Assembly: GCF_019880205.1 (NCBI RefSeq) | Contig: NZ_CP082292.1 | Span: 868,001-932,000, forward strand | Direction of reading: 5' to 3' | Length of the DNA stretch: 64,000 nt | Source of the DNA: Pantoea alfalfae | GTDB taxonomy: Bacteria > Pseudomonadota > Gammaproteobacteria > Enterobacterales > Enterobacteriaceae | Shown: one piece after another, positions 52,500 to 60,951 of the stretch | How positions within the stretch are numbered: the first letter of the stretch is position 1 | Layout: every line of letters starts with the position of its first letter | Notes under the pieces: model-generated | Database searches by the model: none | What the model was told of the DNA's origin: nothing | What the model saw: only the letters and a program-made list of their open reading frames with translations | Position numbers and translations under genes: made by a program

Positions 52500-52527
52500 T
52501 CAGACGTTGGGCGAACAGAAAAGTTTC
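52500..52527 (-). promoter_or_regulatory. Sigma-E promoter of micA
   Basis: On the minus strand GAAACTT (-35) and TCTGA (-10) are separated by 16 bases; the inferred start is 7 bases downstream at the MicA 5' end. This fits the envelope-stress sigma factor consensus (GGAACTT / TCTGA) and the known RpoE control of MicA. Confidence 0.82.
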
Positions 52528-52565
52528 ATCGTTTTAAAAAAAATTCTCAGAACAGGAGGTGACGT

Positions 52566-53081
52566 ATGCCACTACTGGACAGTTTTACCGTTGATCACAC
52601 CATCATGGGCGCACCGGCAGTACGCGTTGCAAAAACCATGAAGACTCCGCATGGCGATACGATTACCGTTTTTGACCTGCGTTTTTGCCGCCCGAACATT
52701 GATATTCTCACTGAGCGTGGCATTCATACGCTGGAGCATCTCTTTGCCGGATTCATGCGTGATCACCTGAATGGTGACGGTGTGGAAATCGTCGATATCT
52801 CGCCAATGGGTTGCCGTACCGGCTTCTACATGAGCCTGATTGGTACGCCAGACGAGCAGCGCGTTGCGAAAGCGTGGAAAGGGGCGATGGAAGATGTTCT
52901 GAAAGTGAAAGATCAGAACCAGATCCCTGAGCTGAATGAATACCAGTGTGGCAGCTACAAGCTGCACTCACTGGATGAAGCGCAGCAGATCGCGCGCAAT
53001 GTGCTGGCGCATGAGATCGGCGTTAACCGCAACGACGATCTGAAGCTGCCTGCTGAAAAGCTGAAAGAACTGCACATCTAG
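52566..53081 (+). CDS. luxS: S-ribosylhomocysteine lyase LuxS
   Basis: Cleaves S-ribosylhomocysteine to homocysteine and DPD, the precursor of autoinducer-2, in the activated methyl cycle. It has 171 residues, as in E. coli. The metal-binding HxxEH is H54-E57-H58 in [12 protein letters not shown]; the second metal cysteine is in [10 protein letters not shown] near 128, and C84 is in MGCRTGFYM. The ribosome-binding site AGGAGG is strong. micA lies divergently just upstream. Confidence 0.98.
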   Translation: MPLLDSFTVDHTIMGAPAVRVAKTMKTPHGDTITVFDLRFCRPNIDILTERGIHTLEHLFAGFMRDHLNGDGVEIVDISPMGCRTGFYMSLIGTPDEQRVAKAWKGAMEDVLKVKDQNQIPELNEYQCGSYKLHSLDEAQQIARNVLAHEIGVNRNDDLKLPAEKLKELHI

Positions 53082-53098
53082 CCAGAGCCTCTCTGCTA

Positions 53099-53135
53099 AA
53101 AAAAACGCCGCATCATGTCGATTGCGGCGTTTTTT
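53099..53135. terminator. Bidirectional terminator between luxS and yfjD
   Basis: ACGCCGCA pairs with TGCGGCGT across a 10-base loop, with an A-run upstream and a T-run downstream, so it works on either strand. It lies between the convergent luxS and yfjD genes. Confidence 0.92.
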
Positions 53136-53141
53136 ATGGCT

Positions 53142-54428
53142 TCAGGAACCGACCGATTTTTTCAGTGGCGTCTTTGGCGTGATGCGCACCTGTTTAATCA
53201 TGTTGTCCTGCACGTCCAGAATATCGACGTTGTAATGGCCGATCTGAACACGGGTGGCGATGGCAGGGATCTCTTCCAGCGCTTCCAGCAGCATGCCGTT
53301 AATAGTGCGGGCTTCCTGCTCTGGCAACTGCCAGTTAAATGCCTTGTTGATTTCACGCACGTTAGCACTACCCTCAATCAGCACCGAGCCATCATTCTGC
53401 GGCATTACTTCTTCTGCCAGTGACGGTGACATGGAGGTAGTGAAGTCACCGACAATCTCCTCCAGAATGTCCTCAATCGTCACCAGCCCTTTGATGTCGC
53501 CATATTCATCCACCACCACGCCCGCTTTCTCTTTATTGCGCTGAAACTTCACCAGTTGGGTGTTAAGCGGTGTCCCTTCCGGGATGTAGTAGATCTCATC
53601 GGCGGCACGCAGCAGCGTCTCTTTGGTGAACTCTTTTTTCTCCGTCATCATGCGCCAGGCTTCGCGTACCCGCAGCATGCCGACGCAGTCATCCAGCGAG
53701 TCCCGGAACAGCACGATGCGGCCGTGTGGCGAGTGGCTTAATTGACGTACGACCGACTTCCAGTCATCGTTGATGTTGATGCCGACAATCTCATTACGCG
53801 GCACCATGATGTCGTCAACGCTGACTTTCTCCAGGTCGAGAACAGAGAGCAGCATGTCCTGGTTCCGGCGTGACATCAGGCTACGCGACTCATAGACGAT
53901 AGTACGTAACTCCTCTTTGCTCAGCGCAGAGTTAATGGCACCGTCAGCGCGGATACCCGCTATCCTCATCAGCAGCCGGGTAATGGTGTTAAGCAACCAG
54001 ACCAGCGGCAGCATGATGTATTGCAACGGGACCAGCAGCAGGCTGCTGGGAAAGGCGACACGCTCAGGATAGAGCGCCGCCACGGTTTTTGGCAGCACTT
54101 CAGCGAAGACCAGCACCACAAAGGTCAGGATGCCGGTCGCAATCGCGACGCCTTCATCACCGTGAATGCGCATGCCTACGATGGTGGCAAGGGCAGAGGC
54201 CAGAATATTGACCAGGTTGTTACCGATTAAAACCAGACTGAGCAGCCGGTCAGGACGACGCAGTAGCTTCTCCACCCGGCGTGCGGCGCGATTACCGTTT
54301 TTTGCCTGATGGCGCAGCTTATAGCGGTTAAGCGTCATCATTCCGGTTTCCGACCCGGCAAACCAGGCGGAAACCAGGACCATGACGCAGAGAATAATAA
54401 TCAGCGTGGTGGTTGAAACATTCTCCAA
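53142..54428 (-). CDS. yfjD: CNNM/CorB-type membrane CBS protein YfjD
   Basis: A 428-residue membrane protein with an N-terminal DUF21 transmembrane domain (residues about 5-180), two CBS domains (about 205-335; VDDIMVPRNEIVGI and GLVTIEDILEEIVGD) and a C-terminal HlyC/CorC transporter-associated domain. It matches E. coli YfjD and the Salmonella CorB family, linked to magnesium/cobalt efflux; direct transport by this protein is inferred. It lies 15 bases after ypjD in the same direction. Confidence 0.9.
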   Translation of the reverse strand: MENVSTTTLIIILCVMVLVSAWFAGSETGMMTLNRYKLRHQAKNGNRAARRVEKLLRRPDRLLSLVLIGNNLVNILASALATIVGMRIHGDEGVAIATGILTFVVLVFAEVLPKTVAALYPERVAFPSSLLLVPLQYIMLPLVWLLNTITRLLMRIAGIRADGAINSALSKEELRTIVYESRSLMSRRNQDMLLSVLDLEKVSVDDIMVPRNEIVGININDDWKSVVRQLSHSPHGRIVLFRDSLDDCVGMLRVREAWRMMTEKKEFTKETLLRAADEIYYIPEGTPLNTQLVKFQRNKEKAGVVVDEYGDIKGLVTIEDILEEIVGDFTTSMSPSLAEEVMPQNDGSVLIEGSANVREINKAFNWQLPEQEARTINGMLLEALEEIPAIATRVQIGHYNVDILDVQDNMIKQVRITPKTPLKKSVGS

Positions 54429-54443
54429 CGCAGAACTTCCTTT

Positions 54444-55244
54444 TTAACGAGAGGTAGGGACAAGCAGATGCTGCAGGATGCGACTGCCGAAGTAAGCCAT
54501 GGTTAACAGCACCGCACCGCTGCAGTTAAACCAGACAACGCGGCGACCACGCCAGCCTTCATGATAGTGCCCCCAGAGCAAAACGATATAAACAAACCAC
54601 GCAATGATGGAGAGAACGGCTTTATCGACGTTTTCTGCGCTGAAGAGATCCTGCATATAAAACAGACCGGTGCAGAGCACCAGCGTCAGCAGCACGACGC
54701 CGACCTGAGTAATGTGAAACATCTTACGTTCGATGGTCAGCAGTGGCGGCATATCCTGAGTAAACGCCAGTCGCTTGTTTTTTAGCTGGTAATCAATCCA
54801 CGCCAGCTGCAGCGCATAGAGCGCGGCAATAATCAGCGTCGCATAGGCGAACAGCGACAGACCGATATGGATCATCATGCCTGGCGTGGTTTCCAGATGG
54901 GTAATGAACGCATTGGGGACGAAAGTGGCGAAGGCCAGATTAATCAGCGCGAAGCTGTAAACAATCGGCAGCAACAGCCAGCCACGGTTGCGTGACGCCA
55001 CAATGGTCATGATGGCGCAAATCAACAGGCTGACCAGCGAGCCTATGTTGAGCAGGCTTAAATTCTGTCCGCTATCAACCGCAAATATGCGTTGCTGCAA
55101 GGCCACCGCGTGTGTCACCAGCGCCACACAGGCAGAGAGCATCGCCATTCGCCGCCAGCCGCCGTTACGTTTCAACAGGCTGGGAATGATCAGGGCAAGG
55201 CTTAAAGAGTAGGCGAATAGCGCCACTATCGCGAAAACGAACAT
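54444..55244 (-). CDS. ypjD: Inner-membrane protein YpjD (cytochrome c assembly-like family)
   Basis: A 266-residue polytopic membrane protein with about eight helices, homologous to E. coli YpjD (263). SGQNLSLLNIGSLVSL, TPGMMIHIGLSLFAYATL, LDYQLKNKRL-like and the C-terminal LLWGHYHEGWRGRRVVWFN are highly conserved. It carries the CcmC/CcsA-like cytochrome c assembly domain, but a heme role is not established. It is divergent from ffh and cotranscribed with yfjD. Confidence 0.9.
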   Translation of the reverse strand: MFVFAIVALFAYSLSLALIIPSLLKRNGGWRRMAMLSACVALVTHAVALQQRIFAVDSGQNLSLLNIGSLVSLLICAIMTIVASRNRGWLLLPIVYSFALINLAFATFVPNAFITHLETTPGMMIHIGLSLFAYATLIIAALYALQLAWIDYQLKNKRLAFTQDMPPLLTIERKMFHITQVGVVLLTLVLCTGLFYMQDLFSAENVDKAVLSIIAWFVYIVLLWGHYHEGWRGRRVVWFNCSGAVLLTMAYFGSRILQHLLVPTSR

Positions 55245-55348
55245 AGATCCTTTCAGGTTCAGTCAGATAAGGAAAAAGGCAGTATAGCGCCAGCCGAAGC
55301 AGGCTCCAAACGATCTGAGGGGCAATTGCAGAGATCGCCGAGGCTTCG

Positions 55349-55357
55349 TGTTATAAT
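55349..55357 (+). promoter_or_regulatory. Extended -10 promoter of ffh
   Basis: TGTTATAAT is an extended -10 (TGn plus perfect TATAAT), 52 bases before the ffh start in the 164-base ypjD-ffh gap. A TTGCAG upstream is too far (20 bases) to be a good -35. Extended -10 elements can work without one. Confidence 0.7.
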
Positions 55358-55408
55358 CCGCCGCATTCTGCCGATCAGGCACCTCGCGATCTTTTTAAGT
55401 GAGAGACC

Positions 55409-56770
55409 ATGTTTGATAATTTAACCGATCGTTTGTCGCAAACCCTGCGAAATATCAGCGGCCGCGGAAGGCTGACTGAAGAGAACATCAAAGAGACCCT
55501 GCGTGAAGTGCGCATGGCGCTGCTTGAAGCTGACGTTGCCCTGCCAGTGGTACGTGACTTCATCAACCGTGTGAAAGAGAGCGCGGTCGGCCATGATGTG
55601 AATAAAAGCCTGACGCCAGGTCAGGAGTTTATCAAAATCGTTCGCAACGAGCTGGTTGCGGCGATGGGTGCAGAGAACAACGCACTCGACCTGGCGGCTC
55701 AGCCACCAGCCGTAGTACTGATGGCGGGCCTGCAGGGTGCCGGTAAAACCACCAGCGTCGCTAAGCTGGGTAAGTTCCTGCGTGAAAAACACAAAAAGAA
55801 AGTCTTAGTGGTTTCTGCCGACGTCTATCGTCCGGCGGCAATCAAACAGCTGGAAACGCTGGCACAGCAGGTTGGCGTGGATTTCTGTCCGTCCGATCTC
55901 AGCCAGAAGCCGGTCGATATCGTCAATAATGCGCTGCGTGAAGCCCGCCTGAAGTTTTACGATGTGTTGCTGGTGGATACCGCCGGTCGTCTGCACGTTG
56001 ACGAAGCGATGATGGACGAAATCAAACAGGTTCATGCCGCGATTAAGCCGGTAGAAACGCTGTTTGTGGTCGATGCCATGACCGGTCAGGATGCCGCAAA
56101 CACGGCTAAGGCCTTTAATGAAGCCCTACCGCTGACCGGGGTTATCCTGACCAAGGTTGACGGTGATGCCCGCGGTGGTGCAGCGCTGTCGATTCGCCAT
56201 ATCACCGGCAAGCCAATTAAATTCATGGGTGTCGGTGAAAAAACCGAAGCGCTTGAACCGTTCTATCCTGACCGTATTGCGTCACGTATCCTCGGCATGG
56301 GCGACGTGCTGTCACTGATCGAAGATATCGAAAGCAAGGTTGACCGTGATCAGGCGGAGAAACTGGCTAAGAAGCTGAAAACCGGCGACGGTTTTGATCT
56401 CAATGACTTCCTTGAGCAGCTGAAGCAGATGCGCAACATGGGCGGCATGGCCAGTCTGATGGGCAAACTGCCCGGTATGGGACAGTTGCCTGACAATGTG
56501 AAATCGCAGATGGATGACAAAGTGCTGGTACGCATGGAAGCCATCATCAACTCGATGACACGCAAAGAGCGTGAGAAACCAGAAATCATCAAAGGCTCGC
56601 GCAAGCGCCGCATCGCAACTGGCTCCGGAATGCAGGTGCAGGACGTTAACCGCTTATTGAAGCAGTTCGACGACATGCAGCGTATGATGAAGAAAATGAA
56701 GAAGGGCGGTATGGCGAAAATGATGCGCGGCATGAAGGGTATGATGCCGCCAGGATTCCCTGGCCGCTAA
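55409..56770 (+). CDS. ffh: Signal recognition particle GTPase Ffh
   Basis: Binds signal sequences as part of SRP with 4.5S RNA and targets ribosomes to the FtsY receptor. It has 453 residues, as in E. coli. The N domain is followed by G-domain motifs GLQGAGKTT near residue 107, DTAGRLHVD and TKVDGDARGG. The methionine-rich M domain has MGGMASLMGKLPGMGQ and RKRRIATGSGM and ends MMKKMKKGGMAKMMRGM. It is followed by the rpsP leader. Confidence 0.98.
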   Translation: MFDNLTDRLSQTLRNISGRGRLTEENIKETLREVRMALLEADVALPVVRDFINRVKESAVGHDVNKSLTPGQEFIKIVRNELVAAMGAENNALDLAAQPPAVVLMAGLQGAGKTTSVAKLGKFLREKHKKKVLVVSADVYRPAAIKQLETLAQQVGVDFCPSDLSQKPVDIVNNALREARLKFYDVLLVDTAGRLHVDEAMMDEIKQVHAAIKPVETLFVVDAMTGQDAANTAKAFNEALPLTGVILTKVDGDARGGAALSIRHITGKPIKFMGVGEKTEALEPFYPDRIASRILGMGDVLSLIEDIESKVDRDQAEKLAKKLKTGDGFDLNDFLEQLKQMRNMGGMASLMGKLPGMGQLPDNVKSQMDDKVLVRMEAIINSMTRKEREKPEIIKGSRKRRIATGSGMQVQDVNRLLKQFDDMQRMMKKMKKGGMAKMMRGMKGMMPPGFPGR

Positions 56771-56807
56771 GCGTTCTACAAAAAAGCCCGGAAAGGCACG
56801 GTTTAGG

Positions 56808-56835
56808 TTGCTTTTTTCGCCAAAATGAGTAAAAT
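56808..56835 (+). promoter_or_regulatory. Promoter of the rpsP-rimM-trmD-rplS operon
   Basis: TTGCTT (-35) and TAAAAT (-10) are separated by 16 bases, starting 38 bases after the ffh stop. The inferred start near 56842 gives a leader of about 70 bases containing a strong hairpin. AAAAAGCCCG (56781-56790) and CGGGCTTTTT (56839-56848) flank the promoter as a long-range inverted repeat that may serve ffh termination. Confidence 0.65.
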
Positions 56836-56854
56836 TTTCGGGCTTTTTATACAG

Positions 56855-56895
56855 CACCCGGACCCCGTTCCTCGATGGGGGCCGGGTGTTTTATT
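56855..56895 (+). terminator. Terminator-like hairpin in the rpsP leader
   Basis: CACCCGGaCCCC pairs with GGGGgCCGGGTG (one internal mismatch) across a 10-base loop, followed by TTTTATT, 17 bases before the rpsP start. It lies after the likely promoter, so it could be an attenuator of the operon rather than only the ffh terminator. Confidence 0.75.
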
Positions 56896-56911
56896 AACTG
56901 AAGAGGATGTT

Positions 56912-57160
56912 ATGGTAACAATTCGTTTGGCACGTCACGGCGCTAAAAAGCGTCCGTTCTATCAGGTCGTCGTCACTGACAGCCGCAATGCACGCAACGG
57001 TCGTTTCATCGAGCGCGTTGGTTTCTTCAACCCGATCGCATCTGGTCAGGCTGAAGGTCTGCGTCTGGATCTGGACCGTATCGAGCACTGGGTTGGCCAG
57101 GGCGCAACACTCTCTGATCGCGTTAACGCGCTGGTCAAAGAAGCTAAGAAAGCAGCTTAA
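56912..57160 (+). CDS. rpsP: 30S ribosomal protein S16
   Basis: Small-subunit ribosomal protein. It has 82 residues, as in E. coli, starting [19 protein letters not shown]; a longer in-frame start would read through the leader hairpin. [12 protein letters not shown] and [12 protein letters not shown] are conserved. The start is preceded by AAGAGGATGTT. It is the first gene of the rpsP-rimM-trmD-rplS operon. Confidence 0.98.
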   Translation: MVTIRLARHGAKKRPFYQVVVTDSRNARNGRFIERVGFFNPIASGQAEGLRLDLDRIEHWVGQGATLSDRVNALVKEAKKAA

Positions 57161-57178
57161 TCTGTCACGGTGGTGAGC

Positions 57179-57727
57179 ATGAGCAGACAACTTGCCGCAC
57201 AGCCTCCTGTTAACCCGATTGTATTGGGTAAGATGGGAGCCGCCTACGGTATTCGCGGCTGGCTCAAAGTGTTTTCCTCCACTGAAGACGCTGAAAGCAT
57301 CTTCAACTACCAACCCTGGTTCATCCAGCGCGCCGGTAAATGGCAGCAGGTCGAACTGGAAGGTTGGAAGCACCACAATCAGGACCTGATCATCAAAGTC
57401 AAAGGCATTGACGATCGGGATGCGGCGGCTCAGTTAACCAATTGCGAAATTCAGGTTGACTCGACGCAGTTGCCATCGCTGGAAGAGGGTGATTACTACT
57501 GGAAAGACCTTATGGGCTGCCAGGTAGTTAACCTCGAAGGCTACGAGATGGGTAAAGTCATCGATATGATGGAAACCGGCTCGAACGACGTACTCGTCGT
57601 TAAGGCAAACCTGAAAGATGCATTCGGTGCTCAGGAGCGGTTAATTCCGTTTCTTGATGAACAGGTTATCAGGAAAGTCGATCTCTCTACTGGCGTCATT
57701 GAGGTAGATTGGGATCCTGGTTTTTGA
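57179..57727 (+). CDS. rimM: Ribosome maturation factor RimM
   Basis: Helps assemble the 30S head around S19/16S rRNA. It has 182 residues, as in E. coli. [19 protein letters not shown] starts the RimM N-domain and [18 protein letters not shown] the PRC-barrel. The ATG is chosen with GGTGGTG upstream over a GTG three codons earlier. It lies 18 bases after rpsP. Confidence 0.96.
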   Translation: MSRQLAAQPPVNPIVLGKMGAAYGIRGWLKVFSSTEDAESIFNYQPWFIQRAGKWQQVELEGWKHHNQDLIIKVKGIDDRDAAAQLTNCEIQVDSTQLPSLEEGDYYWKDLMGCQVVNLEGYEMGKVIDMMETGSNDVLVVKANLKDAFGAQERLIPFLDEQVIRKVDLSTGVIEVDWDPGF

Positions 57728-57762
57728 TCTCCGAATCGAACGGTAACGTAACGGCGAATACA

Positions 57763-58527
57763 ATGTGGATTGGTGTTATCAGCCTGTTTCCAGAAATGTT
57801 TCGCGCTATTACCGATTACGGGGTAACTGGCCGGGCTGTAAAAAACGGTCTGCTCAGCATTCAGAGCTGGAGTCCTCGTGACTTCACGCACGACCGGCAC
57901 CGTACCGTGGATGATCGTCCTTATGGCGGCGGACCGGGAATGCTGATGATGGTACAACCCTTACGGGATGCCATCTCCGCAGCGAAAGCAGCGGCAGGTG
58001 ATGGCGCCAGAGTGATATATCTTTCACCTCAGGGCCGCAAACTGGACCAACAGGGCGTTTGCGAACTGGCGGCACGAGACAAGTTAATTCTGGTCTGTGG
58101 TCGTTATGAAGGGATTGATGAGCGCGTAATTCATTCCGAAATTGACGAAGAATGGTCAATCGGTGATTACGTTCTCAGCGGCGGGGAACTGCCAGCGATG
58201 ACGATGATTGACGCAGTTGCCCGGTTTATTCCAGGCGTACTCGGCAAGCAGGCGTCAGCCGATGAGGATTCGTTCTCTGACGGTTTGCTGGATTGTCCGC
58301 ACTATACCCGTCCTGAAGTGTTAGACGGCGTGGAGGTCCCGGCAGTATTACTGTCAGGTAACCATGCTGATATTCGCCGCTGGCGTCTGAAGCAGTCGCT
58401 AGGCCGTACCTGGCTGAGAAGACCTGAACTTCTGGAAAACCTGGCTCTGACTGAAGAGCAAGCAAGGTTGCTGAACGAGTTCCAGCGGGAATCCCGGCAG
58501 CAACAAAACGATGATGTGGAAGAGTGA
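57763..58527 (+). CDS. trmD: tRNA (guanine-37-N1)-methyltransferase TrmD
   Basis: SPOUT-family trefoil-knot methyltransferase making m1G37, needed for reading-frame maintenance. It has 254 residues (E. coli 255). [39 protein letters not shown] and [18 protein letters not shown] (knot/SAM site) are conserved. It starts 35 bases after rimM; an in-frame upstream ATG overlapping rimM adds residues not in the family. Confidence 0.97.
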   Translation: MWIGVISLFPEMFRAITDYGVTGRAVKNGLLSIQSWSPRDFTHDRHRTVDDRPYGGGPGMLMMVQPLRDAISAAKAAAGDGARVIYLSPQGRKLDQQGVCELAARDKLILVCGRYEGIDERVIHSEIDEEWSIGDYVLSGGELPAMTMIDAVARFIPGVLGKQASADEDSFSDGLLDCPHYTRPEVLDGVEVPAVLLSGNHADIRRWRLKQSLGRTWLRRPELLENLALTEEQARLLNEFQRESRQQQNDDVEE

Positions 58528-58560
58528 TCTTCCCCGACTATCAGTTTACCCAGGATATGA

Positions 58561-58917
<357 letters not shown>

Positions 58918-58955
58918 GGTATCGCTAACGCGACATCTAAAAGTTAATAGCAAAC

Positions 58956-58988
58956 AAGGGGTTGGCGTGATGCCAGCCCCTTTTTTTA
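58956..58988 (+). terminator. Rho-independent terminator of rplS
   Basis: AAGGGGTTGGC pairs with GCCAGCCCCTT (one G-T pair) across a GTGAT loop, followed by a run of Ts. It starts 38 bases after the rplS stop. Confidence 0.95.
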
Positions 58989-59044
58989 TTGTCTTGTCCA
59001 CGGATTGGCTACGCAGATTTATTTTGTAGTCAAATGTAGGCATT

Positions 59045-59066
59045 AAAAAACCCGCCGAAGCGGGTT
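59045..59066 (-). terminator. Terminator of ogr / late operon end
   Basis: On the minus strand AACCCGC pairs with GCGGGTT across a TTCG tetraloop followed by six Ts. It overlaps the ogr stop codon and ends the late transcript at the prophage edge. Confidence 0.9.
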
Positions 59067-59295
59067 AGAGCCAGAGTTGGCCTTGGGACGTTTTGGCGCC
59101 TCCACGGGCAGGGTGGGGCGGTACGGGATTTACTCTACCTGGACACATGATTATATCAGTTACAGTTTCTAAGGATTTGAAAGTACATCCGCAGTTGATG
59201 TTCTGGCACTGGTTGTATCGTTCTTTTGTGTTCTCAGAGAGCACAACACTGCTGCGTGTATGTGCAGCGTGAGAGCACTTTGGACAATTCATCAT
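59065..59295 (-). CDS. ogr: Ogr/Delta-family late transcription activator
   Basis: Zinc-finger activator of P2-like late promoters that contacts the RNA polymerase alpha subunit. It has 76 residues (P2 Ogr 72). Cysteines form CPKC near residues 4-7 and CQNINCGC near 30-37, the CxxC..CxxxxC zinc-binding pattern. TKERYNQCQN is nearly identical to P2. Two ATGs in tandem are possible starts. It lies 70 bases after D, at the prophage edge. Confidence 0.93.
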   Translation of the reverse strand: MMNCPKCSHAAHTRSSVVLSENTKERYNQCQNINCGCTFKSLETVTDIIMCPGRVNPVPPHPARGGAKTSQGQLWL

Positions 59296-59365
59296 TTAGG
59301 ATTCGCCCTGTTGAATATTTAACTTGATCATACCTATTGATTACCCAAAAGGATAATAAATATTA

Positions 59366-60469
59366 CTATTGCAAGATTGAGTCCTCGATTTTAACTTCCA
59401 GTTCGATGCTGGTCGTATATCCGCTGTCAGCGCTCAGGCTGTGCGTCAACGTTGTGATGATCCATTCCCCCGCATCTACCTGCTGTTTGAAGCCACTTAC
59501 CTTCACCGGCATTTCCGTGTATAGCTCTGCGCATCCCTTCGCCAGCTGGATTGAGAACGTTGCTACACCACGCTGCAGGCGTTCCCACTGCATTTTGGCC
59601 GCCCGTTCGGCGTTGCCCCTGTTCGCGTAAGTGCGGCTCAGTACCAGCACGTTTTCATCAGTGCCGATCAGGTAATCTCCCTGCTTCGCCTCCGGTTCTT
59701 TCTTCTTCTTCGCCGTGGTTTTACGTCGCCTGCGCTTCACCTTCGCTACAGGCTTTTTTGCCGGTTCGCGGGTGTGGAGCCAACTGGCGATCACGCCGGT
59801 GTAGGCATCGCGGTCCGCAAGGGTGAAGCGGTGGCTGTCTCCGTCCCTGCGCTGAAGGGTGATTACTGGAAGCGCCTTGCCGCTTGCCGTTTTACCCTGA
59901 CCCTGTCGGATAAAAAGCAAATTACCGTCCTTGACGCAAGCCACTGCGCCGCACTGTTTAGCCAGGCGCATCAGAAAGCTGGCGTCTGATTCGTTGGTCT
60001 GATCAAGGTGATCAATTTCTGCGGCGGCCATGTCTTCACCCATTGCCGCCTTTAGCTTATGGCGTCCGGCGATGTCCCGGACAATTTCGCCTGCAGTGGT
60101 TTTGTGCCAGGACTTCTCCCGCTTCGTGTTTAGCGTCTGCCGGAAGTCCGCGCTGCGCGCCCTCAGCGTCAGCCGGTCAGGTGTGCCGCTGTGCTCGATT
60201 TCGTCAACCGTATAGCTGCCTTTCGGAAAAAGTGCCTCTCCCTGCCAGCCCAGCGACAGTGAAAGCACGACGCCCCGGCGTGGCAGCTGCAGCTGGCAGT
60301 CCGCGTCGTCCAGTTCAATGTCCAGCTGATCCGCCTCAAAGCCCCGGTTATCAGTGAGCGTCAGGCTCAGCAGGCGCTTTTCCAGCTTCTGCGTGATGTC
60401 TGCCCCGTCCATCGTCAGACGGAATGCGGGGGAATTTTGCTGGCCGTTAATCCAGGGGCTGGTCATCAT
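59366..60469 (-). CDS. D: P2 gpD-like tail protein (baseplate hub / late control D)
   Basis: A 367-residue P2 gpD homologue; this family forms the tail hub related to T4 gp27 and is needed for tail completion. PAFRLTMDGADITQKLEKRLLSLTLTD opens the protein; EKSWHKTTAGEIVRDIA and NESDASFLMRLAKQCGA are typical. A very basic stretch of Lys/Arg lies near residues 236-262 (KVKRRRRKTTAKKKKEPEAK), in a region that varies between phages. It overlaps U by four bases. Confidence 0.93.
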   Translation of the reverse strand: MMTSPWINGQQNSPAFRLTMDGADITQKLEKRLLSLTLTDNRGFEADQLDIELDDADCQLQLPRRGVVLSLSLGWQGEALFPKGSYTVDEIEHSGTPDRLTLRARSADFRQTLNTKREKSWHKTTAGEIVRDIAGRHKLKAAMGEDMAAAEIDHLDQTNESDASFLMRLAKQCGAVACVKDGNLLFIRQGQGKTASGKALPVITLQRRDGDSHRFTLADRDAYTGVIASWLHTREPAKKPVAKVKRRRRKTTAKKKKEPEAKQGDYLIGTDENVLVLSRTYANRGNAERAAKMQWERLQRGVATFSIQLAKGCAELYTEMPVKVSGFKQQVDAGEWIITTLTHSLSADSGYTTSIELEVKIEDSILQ

Positions 60470-60951
60470 GAGAATAACCCTCCGGCAGCGGCGCTCACCT
60501 TCCCGGCAGCGCTAACTGCTGCGCCCTGCATCGCAGACAGCTGATCGCTGAGGCTGCCGAACATTTCCCCCAGTGATTCATCGGTGCGCTTCAGCGTCAG
60601 CGTGAATTCAATGCGGCGGCACACGCCGCTGCTGAAGAATTCCGCTTTGGTCTGACTCAGGCTTTCAATCACGAACATGCCGTAAATTGTCCCGCTGCCC
60701 TCAATAAGCGGCCACGCGCGGCCCAGCTCCGCAATCTGTTCCAGCGCAAACAGCGACAGCCTGCCGCCAGTAATCTCCGGCAGCAGCACACCGGAAAGCG
60801 TCAGCGTGTCATTGTCCGGGCCTAAGAACTGCAGCGACGGCCTCACCCCAACGCAGCTGTTTGACGGAAAGCGCCAGCTGCGCTGATACTGCAGTTCCTG
60901 ATAGGGCACCGTCCTGAGCATGAAAACAAATAAGCCCAGCGTCATCATCAT
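60466..60951 (-). CDS. U: P2 gpU-like tail protein (tail terminator/tube)
   Basis: A 161-residue P2 gpU homologue. LGLFVFMLRTVPYQELQYQRSWR, RPSLQFLGPDNDTLTLSGVLLPE and WPLIEGSGTIYGMFVIESLSQT are close to P2 gpU. The C-terminal end is Ala/Gly-rich. Three ATGs in a row make the exact start uncertain by one or two codons. It overlaps T and D by four bases each. Confidence 0.93.
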   Translation of the reverse strand: MMMTLGLFVFMLRTVPYQELQYQRSWRFPSNSCVGVRPSLQFLGPDNDTLTLSGVLLPEITGGRLSLFALEQIAELGRAWPLIEGSGTIYGMFVIESLSQTKAEFFSSGVCRRIEFTLTLKRTDESLGEMFGSLSDQLSAMQGAAVSAAGKVSAAAGGLFS

